A stretch of DNA of 64,000 bases from Moniliella sp. 'wahieum'. Lineage: Eukaryota; Basidiomycota; Moniliellomycetes; Moniliellales; Moniliellaceae. The position numbers and the translations under genes were made by a program. A model generated the notes under the pieces. The model made no database searches. It was not told the origin of the DNA and saw only the letters and a list, made by a program, of their open reading frames with translations. Positions 35,865 to 48,065 of the stretch are shown here, in pieces. The stretch is from NCBI GenBank assembly GCA_003971905.1, contig RSEE01000045.1, positions 1 to 64,000 of the forward strand. The letters run 5' to 3'. Every line of letters starts with the position of its first letter. The first letter of the stretch is position 1.

Positions 35865-38800
35865 ATGCGCCGTCTGTGGGCGCGCATCAGCGGGCCCTCG
35901 GACAAGCACCACGACAAGCCCCCCGCCAGGCCGCCCGACAGCCCCCCTGCCCCCCGCACCGCCCCGCGCGCTAGCGTTGACCAGCCGCTGCCGGGTGCGT
36001 GGACGGCATCTCCCCCTCCTGCTCACCCGCTGCCAGCGGCTGCCCCCCCGCCCCCCGCCTTGCCACCCCCATCGTCTGCGCCTGCAGCAGTACCCGATCC
36101 GCCCCCCACCGTCTCCTCCGCCTCCTCTGCGCCCTCTGGCGCCCCTCCTGCCTCGGCCGCTCCCCGTGCCGAGAGCAAGCGCTCAGCCTCCGCCTCCGCC
36201 TCAGCCTCTGCCTCCGTCCCTCCACCTGCACCTTCGCATGCACGCGCGAAGCAAGCCAACGGCACCAGCACCGTCCCTTTTGTCGCCTCCCCGCCATCTT
36301 GCTCCCCCCCGCCCCTCTCCCCCCCGTGTCCCATCCCGGAGCCGCCAACCGCCCTATCCACTCCCCACCCGCCCCCGCCCCCACCCGAAGAAGGCTCTCC
36401 ACCCCCAACCATGCCCAGATACCCCCCAGTGCGGGGCCGCATTCATCCGCCAGCGCGGGGCTTGGCGGCCTGCCCAGTGCTCGTCGCAGCGCATCCAGTT
36501 TGGTCGGTTCTTTGGCACCCAGCACCACCACATTGGCCACCACCACCACCTCTTCCCCCTTTGGCCTCTTCTCCGATACGCGTGCTCCCTCCTTGGGTGC
36601 GACTTGGGCCAACATTACCAACGCCGAGCTTGTCATGAACATTGGCACGCGTGAACGAACACGCCAAGAAGTCCTTTGGGAAATTGTTGCGAGTGAACAA
36701 CGGTATGTGTCCCGCTCCCGTCCTGTTCCGCCCTCTATAGGCCCAATCCGATGTGCTGACTGAGTCGAATTGCGATTGTGGGCATCAGACATATTGATGA
36801 GCTTCTTCGTGCCCAGGACTTGTATATTCTCTTTCTGCTTCATCCTCGTCGCTTCACCCAACTTTCCCGTCCTTCTCCTTCCCCCGAAGCAGCCTCATCC
36901 CAGTCCTTGTCCACGACCATATCAGCCCCGGGTGGGAAACGCCTCTTTGGTCGAAGATCAGCAGGCTCTGCCACGGGTAGCGATAAGACTGAACCCAAGA
37001 AACCAGCCGGTCGCTCGTCCCAAGCGCGAACACCCAAGGATCCATTCGAACTGGGCATTGCTGTGCCTCTCCCATCTGCAGTGCGTTCGGTACTGGAAGC
37101 CATCTCTGGACCGGACGGACTCGTCGCTGTGCACACCTCTCTTGCCACGGCTTTGCGACAACGGTACGAAGCGCAGTACCCTCTTGTTCGTTCTTTGGCC
37201 GATGTGTTCACCTCGCATGCACGCCCCCTATTGGACGCCTACACTGCCTACGCTGTCTCCCTTGGCCTTGCCTTGACCCAGCTGGACGAAGCACGGCTGA
37301 TGGCACGTGCGTTGCGCGGCAAAACTCTCCGCAAGGAAGCGCAGGCTCTGACGGACACTGTCTTATTGGGTCGGGCGGTGGCTAAACTGGAAGCTGCCGC
37401 GGCGGGCCAGCGGCGATCCGCAGCCCCTGCTAGTCCTAACGGTATCTCTACTACCGCACCTAGTCTTTCTGTTGCACTGGCTCGGCCGTTGCAACGCTTG
37501 CTCAAATACCCTCTTTTGGCTCAAAATTTGCTTTTTCAAACGGATCCAAGCACTGCCGAGTTTGAAGCAACAGTCGACATGGTGACTGATATCGAGGCCT
37601 TGGTACGCCAAGTCCAAGCCCAAAAAGTTTCGGCTGATGCGTTAGATGCCACTTTGGATGCCATGGCCCGAATCGAAGGGATCACGGACCGGAAACTGCT
37701 CAAGCCTTCGGACACTAGGACCTTAGTTACCGAGACCCCTGTTTATCACTCTCCCTCTCGGGCTGAATCGACGGGCTCCTCAACCCCCGTCATCCCTCCC
37801 CGGAATGACTCCAAACAAGTTCCATCTCCCTCCAGCTCCAATTCAGCTACAAGCAGCTTACAAACCCAATTACGTTCCACCATCAAGACCAAGCGCTCCT
37901 TCCGCCGCTTGTCTGATCTGCTCGATCATCCTGCTCCTGTTGCTTTGCGTCCAAGGGAAGATAGCCTACCCGGTCCCGCTGCACCACATTCAAGTGGCGG
38001 TGGCGTTCTCTCCGCCTTAGGCCAAGGCCTTCTGGGCGCGTTTTTGACGACGGAGAGTGGGGCGGGAAAGACACCCATCTTGGGTAGCAAACGGGACATT
38101 TGGAACGTCAAGTTCTCCGACGTGGAGCTACGCTGCCAACGCATCGGAGTCACAACATTACCAATGGCCAGCTCAGTTGCCCTTCGTCCCCCTGGCTCAG
38201 AGTCCATGGGGGCCGAATCTGCAACGCGACGCGCCAAGGAGAGCAAGGATCGCCTCAAGGCTTTGCGCACCGAAACGCTGCGTACCCCCTCGCGTAACTT
38301 GTACAAGTTTATTGGGGTAGTGGCGTGGCACAAGTCACCTGCTTCGGCTCCTCCGGCGCCGGCGACCGAGATGGAGGAAGCAGCGACGCGTTCAGCTCTG
38401 CTCGCTGGTGCTGCTTGGCCATGGGACTTGCATGACGCGCTGGAGGAAGAAGAGGAATGGGATGAGTCGGTGGATGGGGGTCGGAAGGGTCAGACCTAGA
38501 CGACATCGAGTCGGATGCTGATCTCGGTCCTATCCTCCCGCGCGGCCTGGAGACCCACTCCCTCCTCCATCCCGAATCGGAGGAAGATGTGAGCGAGGTG
38601 CTGGCCACGTCGGACCCCGCCCCTGGTGGGTCGGACCCATTAACGACCTGGCCTGCGATCCGCGATATCGATGAAGAACTGATCCCTCCCTCTCGTCATG
38701 CCCCACGGACTAGTGTTTCTTCTACTACGACGACTTGCAGTGCTGCGCCTTCTACCTCGAGTACGGTAGCCAATCAGGAGATGGATATGCAAGCAGTCGC

Positions 38801-38903
38801 CATGCGGCTGCAGCTCAAAGCTCGGGCCAAGTTTGCGAATCGGCTGCGGGAGCACCCCCAACCTGGCTCCCGCCAGAATCCGACCCAAGCTTCGCGCGTT
38901 TAA
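35865..38903 (+). CDS. Rho guanine nucleotide exchange factor (DH domain; frame-interrupted)
   Basis: Activates a Rho-family GTPase (Rho1/Cdc42/Rac) for polarity or wall growth. ATG at 35865 starts MRRLWARISGPSDKHHDKPP, then about 190 Pro/Ser/Ala-rich residues. A frame change near 36430 (C6 run) leads to the DH start ERTRQEVLWEIVASEQ. An 86-nt intron (36703-36788) joins it to RHIDELLRAQDLYILFLLHP. The DH core continues with FTSHARPLLDAYTAYAVSLG and the hallmark helix LARPLQRLLKYPLLAQNLLF. A C-terminal region containing SKRDIWNVKFSDVELRCQRI is shared by many fungal RhoGEFs. A frame change near 38480 extends the protein through an acidic Ser/Thr-rich tail (DLDDIESDADLGP) to 38903. About 980 residues. 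Which subfamily cannot be told. Confidence 0.83.
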
Positions 38904-39465
38904 CTTCTGCTTTAGGTCTTCCTGCCCCTGCCGTGCCAGTTACCGGTTACCCTGCTTTGCCTTCACCCTGTTTTTACCCTTCCTTACCCTGCTGTGTTCC
39001 CCCTGCTCCTCCCTGTCCAACCCAACCCTGTGCGCTCTGATACCTCTGTTTTCATTATCGCCTCCGGGAACTGAGCTTACCCGTTCGTTCTGGCTGTCCT
39101 CCTGCCCTTGTCTCGGGCGGCAGCGCAGCTTGTGTGTGTGTACTGGTAGGGTGTCTGTCGTTGCCCCCCCCTGTCTGAGCACGATCTCATCGTTCCTCCC
39201 CTTGGCATCGTATGGATGCGTTCTATGGACAGAAACCCCACATCGTCAGTAGTATCCAGGGTATAGATGGTTGGGAAATGCGTGTCGTTGTCCTGAGCGT
39301 TTGGACTGGGGGGGAAGGGGGTCAGTATGGTCCATGGGCCATGCTTCATGCGTCATGCATCATGCACGATGTAGTAACACAGGGCCTCGCGTGCCGGACC
39401 AAGGTCAGCAGGTATCAGGTTCATCGGGGACATATGCTCCACTGTCCTCTATAGCGTGGGTCCTC

Positions 39466-39534
39466 GAGCCACGCTCGAATCCAGTCGAGGACCCACGCTC
39501 GAATCCAGTCGAGGACCCACGCTCGAATCCAGTC
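39466..39534. repeat. 24-bp tandem repeat, three copies
   Basis: Two perfect 24-bp copies (39487-39510 and 39511-39534; core CCCACGCTCGAATCCAGTC) preceded by a 21-bp partial copy (39466-39486). There are no spacers, so it is a minisatellite and not a CRISPR array. Confidence 0.93.
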
Positions 39535-40546
39535 CCGACCCAGTTCCAGCTGTAGCAGTTTGGTTCTCCGCTGCCACACACCCAGTCTCTGTGAGCCCCG
39601 AAGGCTTCAGACACGTTACTACGGCCCAGGCCGGTGCGGGCAACCTTGCGGCCTTCGCAATCGCTGAGGCCACTCCTTGTCCCTAGTCCCTCTCGGATCC
39701 ACCACACTGGAAGCAGTCGACCGGGGAGCCTTGGAACTCTATAAGAGATTGTACCCCTAACCCCCCGGCTGGGCCGAAGCAGTTGACAGGGCCCTCCCAT
39801 GACCCAAACGGATTAACGCGGGCATGATACCCAGATAGGTAGGAGAATGGCTCTCGTCTTGAGAGAGATCCACATACGTTGTAATGAGCCAGGCCGGAGA
39901 GGCTACCGTCCCGGCTTCATACGTTGACGCTTTGCCTCTGGGATTCACAACGGCGAGTCAGAAGAGCAGGCCCTCGTAGTATGAGGATCTAAGTAGACTA
40001 TACAGATATTTACATTGTGCGCACCTTCCTCCTCGATTCCGCAGTGGCAGGTGCCTACGAAAGGCGTGTGCTGAATGAGGTGGAGAATAGGGGGTGTGGT
40101 ACTGTGAGGAGAGGTACAGGAGGCTATATATGAGAAGGGTAGAGCCTTATATTGCCGATGAGGGTACCGGGGAGCAGAGGGAACGTTGGGCGGATAAGAA
40201 GAGATGTGATGCCTATATTATCACGCAGGATGGCGTTTTGGGGTCATCGCCCCAACAGCTCCATCACGACCGGGTAGGGACGAGGCGAAGAAGAAGAATG
40301 GGCACCGGCAGGGGATGCCGCGGTCCGAGCAGAGTGTAACCCAGTCCTCATTCCTGGATCGACTTCTTTTCTCTTCTCTCGCGCTTCCCTTTTGCCATAT
40401 ATGTGGTCTGTGTTTCTCCGCCCCCGGAACAATCATCTACAAGGACGACGTGCATGTATAGTCTCACACCACTGCTACAAAACAAATATACGGCAGAAGC
40501 CTCTACAACCCCACTTAAGTGCTTGTCTCAGTTTAAGCATGTCCTG

Positions 40547-40578
40547 TGTGACATGTGACATGTGACATGTGACATGTG
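40547..40578. repeat. GTGACAT heptamer tandem array
   Basis: Four consecutive 7-bp copies of GTGACAT. Each junction makes the palindrome ACATGT. Confidence 0.92.
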
Positions 40579-41833
40579 GCGCTCGGTTCTATATCGTGCG
40601 AACAGGGCCAAGGAATGAGGCTTACGTTCAAGCTGTTTAAAACCCCTAAGACTCCCTACTAAGTACTAAGGCCTAAGGCCCGATGCTGATTTGAGGAGAA
40701 ACGGTAGATTGTGGCAAAATTGTGGTTCGCGCGGGGATAAAAGAGTGAGAAACCTTAATTGAGACATTTATACCCGGAATGAAAGTAAAAGTGGAAGAGC
40801 GAGAAGAGGAAGGCACGAAGCGCGAGGCGCAGATGACTGTGTTGGAGTGTTGGAGGAAGGATGCAGCGAGGACGGGTTCAGATAAGGGAAAATGCCATGC
40901 AGAAGTGGGGCGGGGAAACCATCAAGTGAGTCATGCGTGACGTGTATGACATGGGGAGCTCAACTTCAAAGTCTGTGTGGTTCCAATAAGGAAAGTTCTG
41001 GCAACATGCCACCAGAGTTGGACAACATTCCTCTGATAGCGCTTCTCCTCTGGGGCCTCAGGGCCTTAGGCCTCTTCACTACAACACACAACCCCCCAAA
41101 AGGTTGTTTCAATCTTAGCATGTATCCATTCAAAAGAACTCTGTGAAGATCTTTTTAGAAGCCGAGAGAATAGAAAAGAGCATTGAGGACTGTGTTCGTC
41201 ATATTGCAGTTCATGTACCCTATACATGCCAAAGGTAGCCAGCGTATACTCAGGGGCAATCCTTTGGCCTTATCTGTATCTCTCTCTCACTTATCTATAT
41301 AGCCTCCTGTAGCATGGCCATCGGTGATCGATGACGGTCACTGACCGCCACAGGCCCACACACATGCACAAAAACCTCAGATGTCAGTGTTTACCCTCTA
41401 TATAGATCTCTCACAGTTTAGACGCATCCGTCACTAGCTTCACTCCATAATCGGCACAAGCAGTACTTACGCACTATGTCCGCCAGACGTACATACATAT
41501 TTTGTGTTGTGTCCCGTGAGATTTTAGACCTTAGATATGTGGAAGGTCGGCTGGCTTCTGTTGTGTTATGAGCGCAGAACATGGCATTGTTGTCGTCTTA
41601 CCTGCCTGCCACTGCACAATTGAACAGGCGAGGCAGGTGGCACACTGCCCCGTGCGAAGGTGGCGGAGCACGGGCAAATGCGTGATTATATACAAGCAAT
41701 AATAGTCTTGTCTCGTTATTTTCGCTTTATATTCCAGCGGGGTCCCGCACGGACATTGCTGTGCTTGCCGCCCTCCCACCCCCCCGTGCAGCAGACCACC
41801 GCTGGTGTTGATGCGAATGCCACTGCGCTCAAC

Positions 41834-44341
41834 ATGTCAACTGCCACCATCGCCACCGCCACCCTACTCGCCCAGTTCCCTCACCCCCACGGCGGCCTCG
41901 TCCCTCCAACACCGTCGACTAGTAATACTAGTACACCTGCCGGTACACCCAACCCTGGCACGCGTCCCGCTCATCGGCAGAGCGCTACGTCTCTGGCACG
42001 TATGAGTCCCCAAGCTCCCACACACCAAACAGTAGCCTCGCCGACTCGGCCATCATCCATCTTGCCCTGCTTGGGACGAGAGCAGCTTGGATCTGGCCTC
42101 ATCCCAATCGCTTTCTGCTCCGTTGGAACCGCCACAGCGCATCCCCGAAGAGCCCAACATGCGCTCCCCCCTCACGTCATCCGAAAAAAGCACACACCAA
42201 AAACAACATCCATTTCGCGAGGGATGAGGGGGATGTTTGAACGCAACAGCCGCTTGGTCGCTGCTGATGTGGCCGCCCAATTAGCCAAGCTTGACCTGAC
42301 GGATCCTCGTATCCTTGCTTTGATCACCCCCTCCCTTGCCCCGCTCAACAAGACGAGGGAGAAAAGCTGCCTCAGCCATTTGATGCGCCTCCTTCCGCCT
42401 GGCAGAGTCACGCGGCTCGTTCGTTGCCCGTCGCCAGTCCTTGGCGTCCCTCCGATTCTGAGGTGAACCCACATGGGAGACATGGCTTTAATAAGCAATC
42501 ATATGAGGCCCAGGACGGCAACACTACCGCCTCTACCAATTCTGAAATGGAGGCACTGCGAGCTCAAGTCCAGCACTTACAAAATGCGCTCAAGCAGAGA
42601 GAGTCGATTGATCTATCAACCTCGGTCTCTTCAGCACACCCTCACGCCCCCTCTCTTTGGTCGTCCATTCATCGACTGCGCCTGATCAGCCTCTCCCCCT
42701 ACCCCGATCAGAACGCTGCAGCACTCTGTGGCCACGCATGGAAGATCAAGCCAGCGGTGTGTCCACGAAAATGGCGAGGGTTCAAAGATCAAACACCATC
42801 CTGGCGGTCGAACGGGACGTCCACTTCTTCCTCAGCAGTAGTGGGATCCAGTGCTATGGATGGTTTTCAACCCCCCACGGCAAGTTCCAATTGGTACGGC
42901 AAAGGAAAAGGTGAGCGGAAACGCCCTCCACGCCTGAACATTGCGCCGTACCACGGTGAGCCAGAGACACATCGGAACACCGCCCTTTCCTCCTCCAAGA
43001 AGGATACATCGAGTTCCCTCAACATCCCGAAGAGTCCCAAATTTGCTTTACGTGCCTCGGATCAGCGCTCTACTGCTCTCGGTTCTATCAACGAAGATGA
43101 TAGGCAGCGGGACGGAGAAGATCAGGTACCAAAGGGGTACCATGCACAGCCCAGATCAACGGGACTACCATCGTGGCCTCCGTCGCCGTCTGGACCTTGG
43201 CCACTTCATAGTCAGATGGACGATACGTACAGTAGTGTGGGAGGGCTGGACGAAGCGACGACTGTCATGGCGGAGCACGCTTCAAGTACGGGCCACTCTT
43301 CTTTTCACGAAGAACGCTTCAATGAACTTACCGGAAAGATTGGTTCGTTTACATTTCCCCTCCCAACACTTTCATTTGAAGACTGAAAAGATACTAACTT
43401 GTTGATGCATTCTCCTTTCCGATAGCTGCTTTGGAGGCAATGCTTGCTGCTCAGGCGCAGTACCAACAGCCAACGAAAACCAACGCGGGTATGTTTTTAC
43501 CCGCGTATCCCCCAAACCCCTCGGCCGATTCTACCAACGGGTTTATGATGGGCGACACGTCGATGCAAGACTTGCAAATGCAAGCCCAGATGGAAGCGTT
43601 GGAAATGCAGTTGAACCTGTTGCGAGCTAAGCAACAATTTAAGAAGCAGCAAAAATCGTCCCAGCAACAAATCGGAAGCATTTATCAGCACCCCCACCTT
43701 CGCTATGATCTGGACTTGAGCTCACGTCTATCTACTTCAACGCAACCTTCAAGCTATGGCCCGCCACACGACCGATGTCCATCCCACCGTTTTTTTCGGA
43801 GCAATAAAACGCAGACACACCAGCTGCAGCCTGTCCGCCTTGGTGTGCACCTCGACACGGGGATGAGAGCCATGAACCAAGTTGTATTGCGCGCGAGCTG
43901 CGTTCGCTCGGTGGAACTAAAGCGGAGGATTGGGCCAAGGGAAGTGGCTCCAACACGACTCTGGACCGGAGAGCTGCACCTCCCTCCGACAAGAGCTCTT
44001 CCCACGGATCAAGTACGCACCATCGTAGAGGTCTGACCGCGGCCCTGCGGGATCGGATGGGTTAACACATCGCGCCAAAGTTCGAGCAGCGACCGTGTTG
44101 CCATTCCTTATTCTTTCGATGCTGAGGACAGTAACTTACCAACAAGTAAGGCGAAAAAAGAAGAGACCAACAAGCGCATTACCCGTCTCTTTCGGTCTAC
44201 CGTCACAGCTCGACGGGCGGACTATCAGGATGCCCCTCGTCTTGTTTACCCAGATCGTAACCTAAAATTCAAACAGGGTCCGGGACGGGGGCGATTGTAC
44301 GTCCAGAACTCGTCGGCGGGACGTCCTCCCTATCCAACCTA
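41834..44341 (+). CDS. Unknown protein with coiled coils (frame-interrupted)
   Basis: No family recognised. Likely ATG at 41834 (MSTATIATATLLAQFPHP), then a Ser/Thr/Pro-rich region, and a more ordered block SRLVAADVAAQLAKLDLTDP. After a frame change near 42360 a first coiled coil appears (SEMEALRAQVQHLQNALKQR). Following more Ser-rich sequence, ERFNELTGKI is joined across an 83-nt intron (43343-43425, TACTAAC branch) to AALEAMLAAQAQYQQ, a second helix. A third, Met/Gln-rich heptad region follows (MQAQMEALEMQLNLLRAKQQ). After further frame changes between 43740 and 44050 a basic, conserved-looking end reads NKRITRLFRSTVTARRADYQ and NLKFKQGPGRGRLYVQNSSA, stopping at 44341. Possibly a scaffold or cytoskeletal adaptor, by inference only. 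Confidence 0.55.
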
Positions 44342-44878
44342 GGTGCCTCTATCTCTACCAGACGACGAAACCACACACACTTTTTTGTTTTGGATTTTTC
44401 TCCCAACTCCTGCACTCTCCTTTTGCTTCTACTATTCCTCGTTTGCTTCTTCATTGGAAGCACGATCTTCTCTCCAACTCTTCGAAACCGTCTTTCTGAT
44501 CCCCCCTGAGCGAGATTTCCCGGACTTCCTTCCGCTGTATCCTCCAACACACCTTCTTGAAGTAGCTTTAATACATCAGGCTTGGCCCTTCGCGGAAGAC
44601 ATCGATAACCGCCCATAAAAGATTATGAGCTTCATATCATGCATGTTATGTCGATTGTTTTGTGAGCACGACTGTCAGAAAAAACTACTAGAACGCCTCT
44701 TGCCAGGATATATCCAATCATATGCATGACCAACAACATCTACAGAGGTTTGTGTGTTGACTATGTGAATCATGCGAATGACAAAGACAGATCAGCATGT
44801 TTCATCATCATCATTGATATATAGGGGGGGGAGGGTATTGGAAACCAGAAGCTTGCACTACTGCGGTGAGAGCTTAGT
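44342..44878. other. Spacer between convergent coiled-coil and ADH genes
   Basis: 3' regions of both genes. T-rich at 44380-44460, otherwise featureless. No gene recognised. Confidence 0.5.
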
Positions 44879-46023
44879 TTACTTGTCCACATCGAGGACG
44901 ATGCGGCCAGCAAGCTTGCCTTCGTGCATCTCGGCATAGACCTCGTTCAGCTGGGAGAGACCACGGGTGTGGTAAATGACACGGACCTTGCCCCGCTCGG
45001 CGAGACGGAGGGCCTCGATGGCATCCTCCCGGTTGCCCACAATGGAGCCAACGATGCGCTTGGCCGTGACAGTTGTATCAAACACGTCGGCCTTGATGAA
45101 CGTGCCGGGAGGCATACCGACAGCGACCAGGGTACCACGTGGGCGGAGGTAGGCCAGTCCTTGGGTGTACGCCGCCTCGGATGCGGCGGCCACTACGGCG
45201 GCGTGGGCACCAAGTCCACCGGTGATCGCCTTGACTTCCGCAACAATGTCTTTGCACTCGCGGAAGTCGATCCAAGCGTCAGCCCCGAGCTGCTCCACCA
45301 GCGCTTTCTTCTCAGCGCCCGTGTCGATGCCAATCACACGGTAGCCCATCGCCGCGCGTATTGTACGCCCAAGTGGCCCAGTCCACCACCGGCGCCGGGA
45401 AGGACCACCCAGTCCCCCACCGACAGCTTGGCCTCCAGCAGGGCACGGTAGATTGTCACGCCAGCGCATAGAATTGGGCGGCATCAATGAGCGGGAGCGC
45501 ATCGGGGATGGGCGTGACGTACTTGGCAGGCGCCACGACGTATTGCTGGAACGTGCCATCGACAGTGTACCCGAGTTCTCAAGGTGAATGCAGTTCGGCT
45601 CGAAGCCCACGCGGCAGTACTCGCAGTTGAGGCACGCCGAGGCGACCCACTTGATACCCACACGAGCACCCTTTTGGATCCACTCGTCCGAGCCCGTGCC
45701 AAGTTTGACCACCACACCTGCACCCTCGTGGCCGCCAACCAGCGGCTCTCCTGTCGCTTCGAGTTTGGTAGGCAAGGGCCAGTCGCCGAGCATGGCATGC
45801 AAGTCACTAATAACCACGTCAGCTCGAATTCCTGATAGGACCTGAGGAAAAGACGTACGTGTGGCAGACACCAGTGTAGGTAATGCGGACGAGCACCTCG
45901 CCAGGCTTGAGCTCAACTTGGCTCGGGTCGTATGTGACGAACTTGATCGGGCCACCGACTTTGTCAAGACGGCCTTGGTGGCCGTGGTAGGCACCTCGAG
46001 TTGTTGTTCCGAATGTCGGTCAT
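44879..46023 (-). CDS. ADH1: Zinc-dependent alcohol dehydrogenase (ADH1-like; frame-interrupted)
   Basis: Cytosolic tetramer-type medium-chain dehydrogenase interconverting acetaldehyde and ethanol with NAD(H). A candidate ATG is at 46023. Early text [20 protein letters not shown] leads to GVCHT, interrupted by an intron (about 45806-45862; GTACGT...TTATTAG) and continued as [15 protein letters not shown]. Catalytic zinc ligands are the Cys of CHTD, the His of GGHEGAG and a later Cys; the structural zinc site [15 protein letters not shown] is intact. The nucleotide fold has [14 protein letters not shown] and [10 protein letters not shown]. The end is [13 protein letters not shown], as in fungal ADH1. 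Frame breaks near 45569, 45477 and 45352 are each fixed by adding one base to a homopolymer. The extreme N-terminus is also out of frame with the candidate ATG. Confidence 0.93.
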
Positions 46024-47150
46024 AGGGAGATAGGTTGGAGAGGCGGAGGAACGGTTGCAGAGAAAGATGGGGAAGCAAAGCTGCTGGGGAGAAGAGTAAC
46101 GATCTACAAAAACACCGCGATATATATAGCCCCGTACAGTTGAGCCCGCACCTACAACCGAGCTCATCATGATGCATGACAGCCGATCCATGGCAGGTCC
46201 GTGCGTCTGCACGGCCCATTTCCACTGGCGAGGGCTGACACGCGACAGCGCCAACCAAACCGAATCTCACCCTGAGAGCGCAGCTGCCTTCATGCTTCAG
46301 CCCGCAAAAGTGAGTCGGGGAAGAAGGATATCCGGACTGAAGATTGAAGCACAATGAGGATTTAATGAGGGGGGGCTCCGCGAGGAGAGTGGTCCAAGAT
46401 GGCGTGGCTGAACAGGTGCTCAAATTGGCGGTGGTTTGTGCCTCCGCCAAATCTCTGCTCTTCAGGCGTTTTGGCAGAGGCGTGAATGTTAGGGGGGCAG
46501 GCACGGGGGACGATCGGCCTGATCACTCACTACAACATCCGCGCTCAGCCTCAGAGGGCAACGTGGTGCGCTCATATCCCAGCAGTAAGCCAATCATCAT
46601 GTAATCATGCCCTGGACTCATATCTCTGGCCTCTGGCCTCTGATCCAAACTATCGATCCGTAGGGGCTCATATCTCGCGCGACTACGATGGCGGCTAGCG
46701 CTTCGTTGCACTTGCTCCAGTCCCTGCGCCCACTTGCGCCCACACCAAGACCTGTGAGGCGTAGCGCGTAGGAGGGCGTAGGCCTAACGTCACATGGTGC
46801 GCCCAGCTTGAACGCTCAGCGCTCAGGCTCTCAGCGCCGATATACCACTGGCGGCGCAGGGCGGTTGTGGCGCAGACAGATGGTGGCGATGGTGATGAAT
46901 TAGACCATGGAGCCAAATCCCATACACTCGAGAGCCCCCGTGCGCCACAGTGCATATTTTATCCACGCTGCATTTGATTCGACTCGAAGAGTGGCTTCAT
47001 GTTGCGCAGCGCTTTTTTTACGCCGGCATCATTAAACTGATGGCAGCCCTGGAAGTGTGATGTGATGCATGTGATGTCCGACATGTGTCCTCTGGGCCCA
47101 GGGCTCGCTGCGGTCTGCTATCCAACTCTTCAGCCACAGTGCTGCTTTCT

Positions 47151-47191
47151 GCGCTTGCTTCAGCTTCAGCAGCTTCAGTAGCTTCAGCTTG
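47151..47191. repeat. GCTTCAG word array
   Basis: Five to six CTTCAG copies with short spacers. Related GCTTCAA words occur at 13827, 26563, 56918 and 57267. Confidence 0.8.
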
Positions 47192-47353
47192 GGCACCTAG
47201 CCAAGCTTAGCTACCATCGGCCATTCAAGAGTGGGTCAAGCATTATGGTACTGGGCAACTTGTGCGCTTCCCGCCTTTCCTTGTTTCCTTGGGCTTTTCC
47301 ACTGGGGCACACGAGTCTTAAACGTTACAAACGGGAGCCCTAAAGCTTAAAGT

Positions 47354-47397
47354 AAGTGACTAGTGACTAGTGACGTCACCAGTCACTAGTCACTAGC
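47354..47397. repeat. TGACTAG inverted repeat centred on GACGTC
   Basis: Left arm AGTGACTAGTGACTAGTGAC, right arm AGTCACTAGTCACTAG, around a central GTGACGTCAC. Each arm is itself a tandem of TGACTAG. Confidence 0.92.
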
Positions 47398-47678
47398 CTA
47401 CGTTCCGCTGCATACGCGTGTGCCCCTGTAACTCATCCAGTTCCGCCCCGTTCCTCTCCGCTTCCGTCGAGCGCTTCATGCTTCAAGCCGGCCAGGCACC
47501 TGTGCATTCGGAATCGGCAGGACTTTCTCAGGAGTACACGGCCATGCCATCCAGGTCATCTTTAGCTCTTCTCTGGTGTGTATACGCGTACGCCTGGGTT
47601 GACCAGTAGCCTCCGATGTGTGAAAGCCCCAAGATCATGCATCACCATCACCAACCAACCAACCACACTCAATGCATG

Positions 47679-47717
47679 GTCGATGATTGATGATTGATGA
47701 TCGATGATCGATGATCT
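47679..47717. repeat. TGATTGA / TGATCGA heptamer array
   Basis: About five 7-bp copies grading from TGATTGA to TGATCGA. Same word as the array at 30834. Confidence 0.88.
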
Positions 47718-48065
47718 GAGACGCTGCGATGGCTCCCAGGCAACACTGGGCTGGGCCATGGCACGGTCGCGTGTGCCTTGGTGGCGGGGGGCACTGTGTG
47801 GGGTTGCGGGCCATGACGTGCGTGCTGCTCCGGATCGCCTGCGCTGGCACAGGCGTCGCGCTGCGCTGCGCATTCCGTGTTTTGGGAGCAGCCGTCGTTC
47901 CAAGCCAGCCCCCGCGACCACTGCGCTCGCCCAGCACGACCCCCACCCCCCCCGCCCCCGCCGTCTGCTCCATGCTCAGTTTTTCCTCCTCCTCCTTCCT
48001 CCTCCTCCTCTCCCCCCGCTCTCGCCCGCCACCTGCGAGGCCTGGGCCGCACCTCGCACCACCAC

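Larger units (their letters stand above)
38904..41833. other. Gene-poor stretch between RhoGEF and coiled-coil gene
   Basis: Contains a cluster of CATGC words (39331-39372), a 24-bp tandem repeat (39466-39534) and a GTGACAT array (40547-40578). Several ORFs of 60-140 codons have no motif. AT-richer from 40 kb on, with TATATA tracts. No RNA gene recognised. Confidence 0.5.
46024..48065. other. Intergenic region between divergent ADH and makorin-like genes
   Basis: TATATATAG at about 46119-46127 lies some 100 bp upstream of the ADH start on the minus strand and could be its TATA element. Further right there are GCTCAG words (46811-46837), a GCTTCAG array (47151-47191), a TGACTAG inverted repeat (47354-47397) and TGATCGA/TGATTGA arrays (47679-47717). 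Pyrimidine-rich from 47930. No gene recognised. Confidence 0.5.

Noticed and set aside
39466..39534. Possible CRISPR-like repeat
   Set aside because: Copies are directly adjacent with no spacers, and the genome is eukaryotic. It is a minisatellite.
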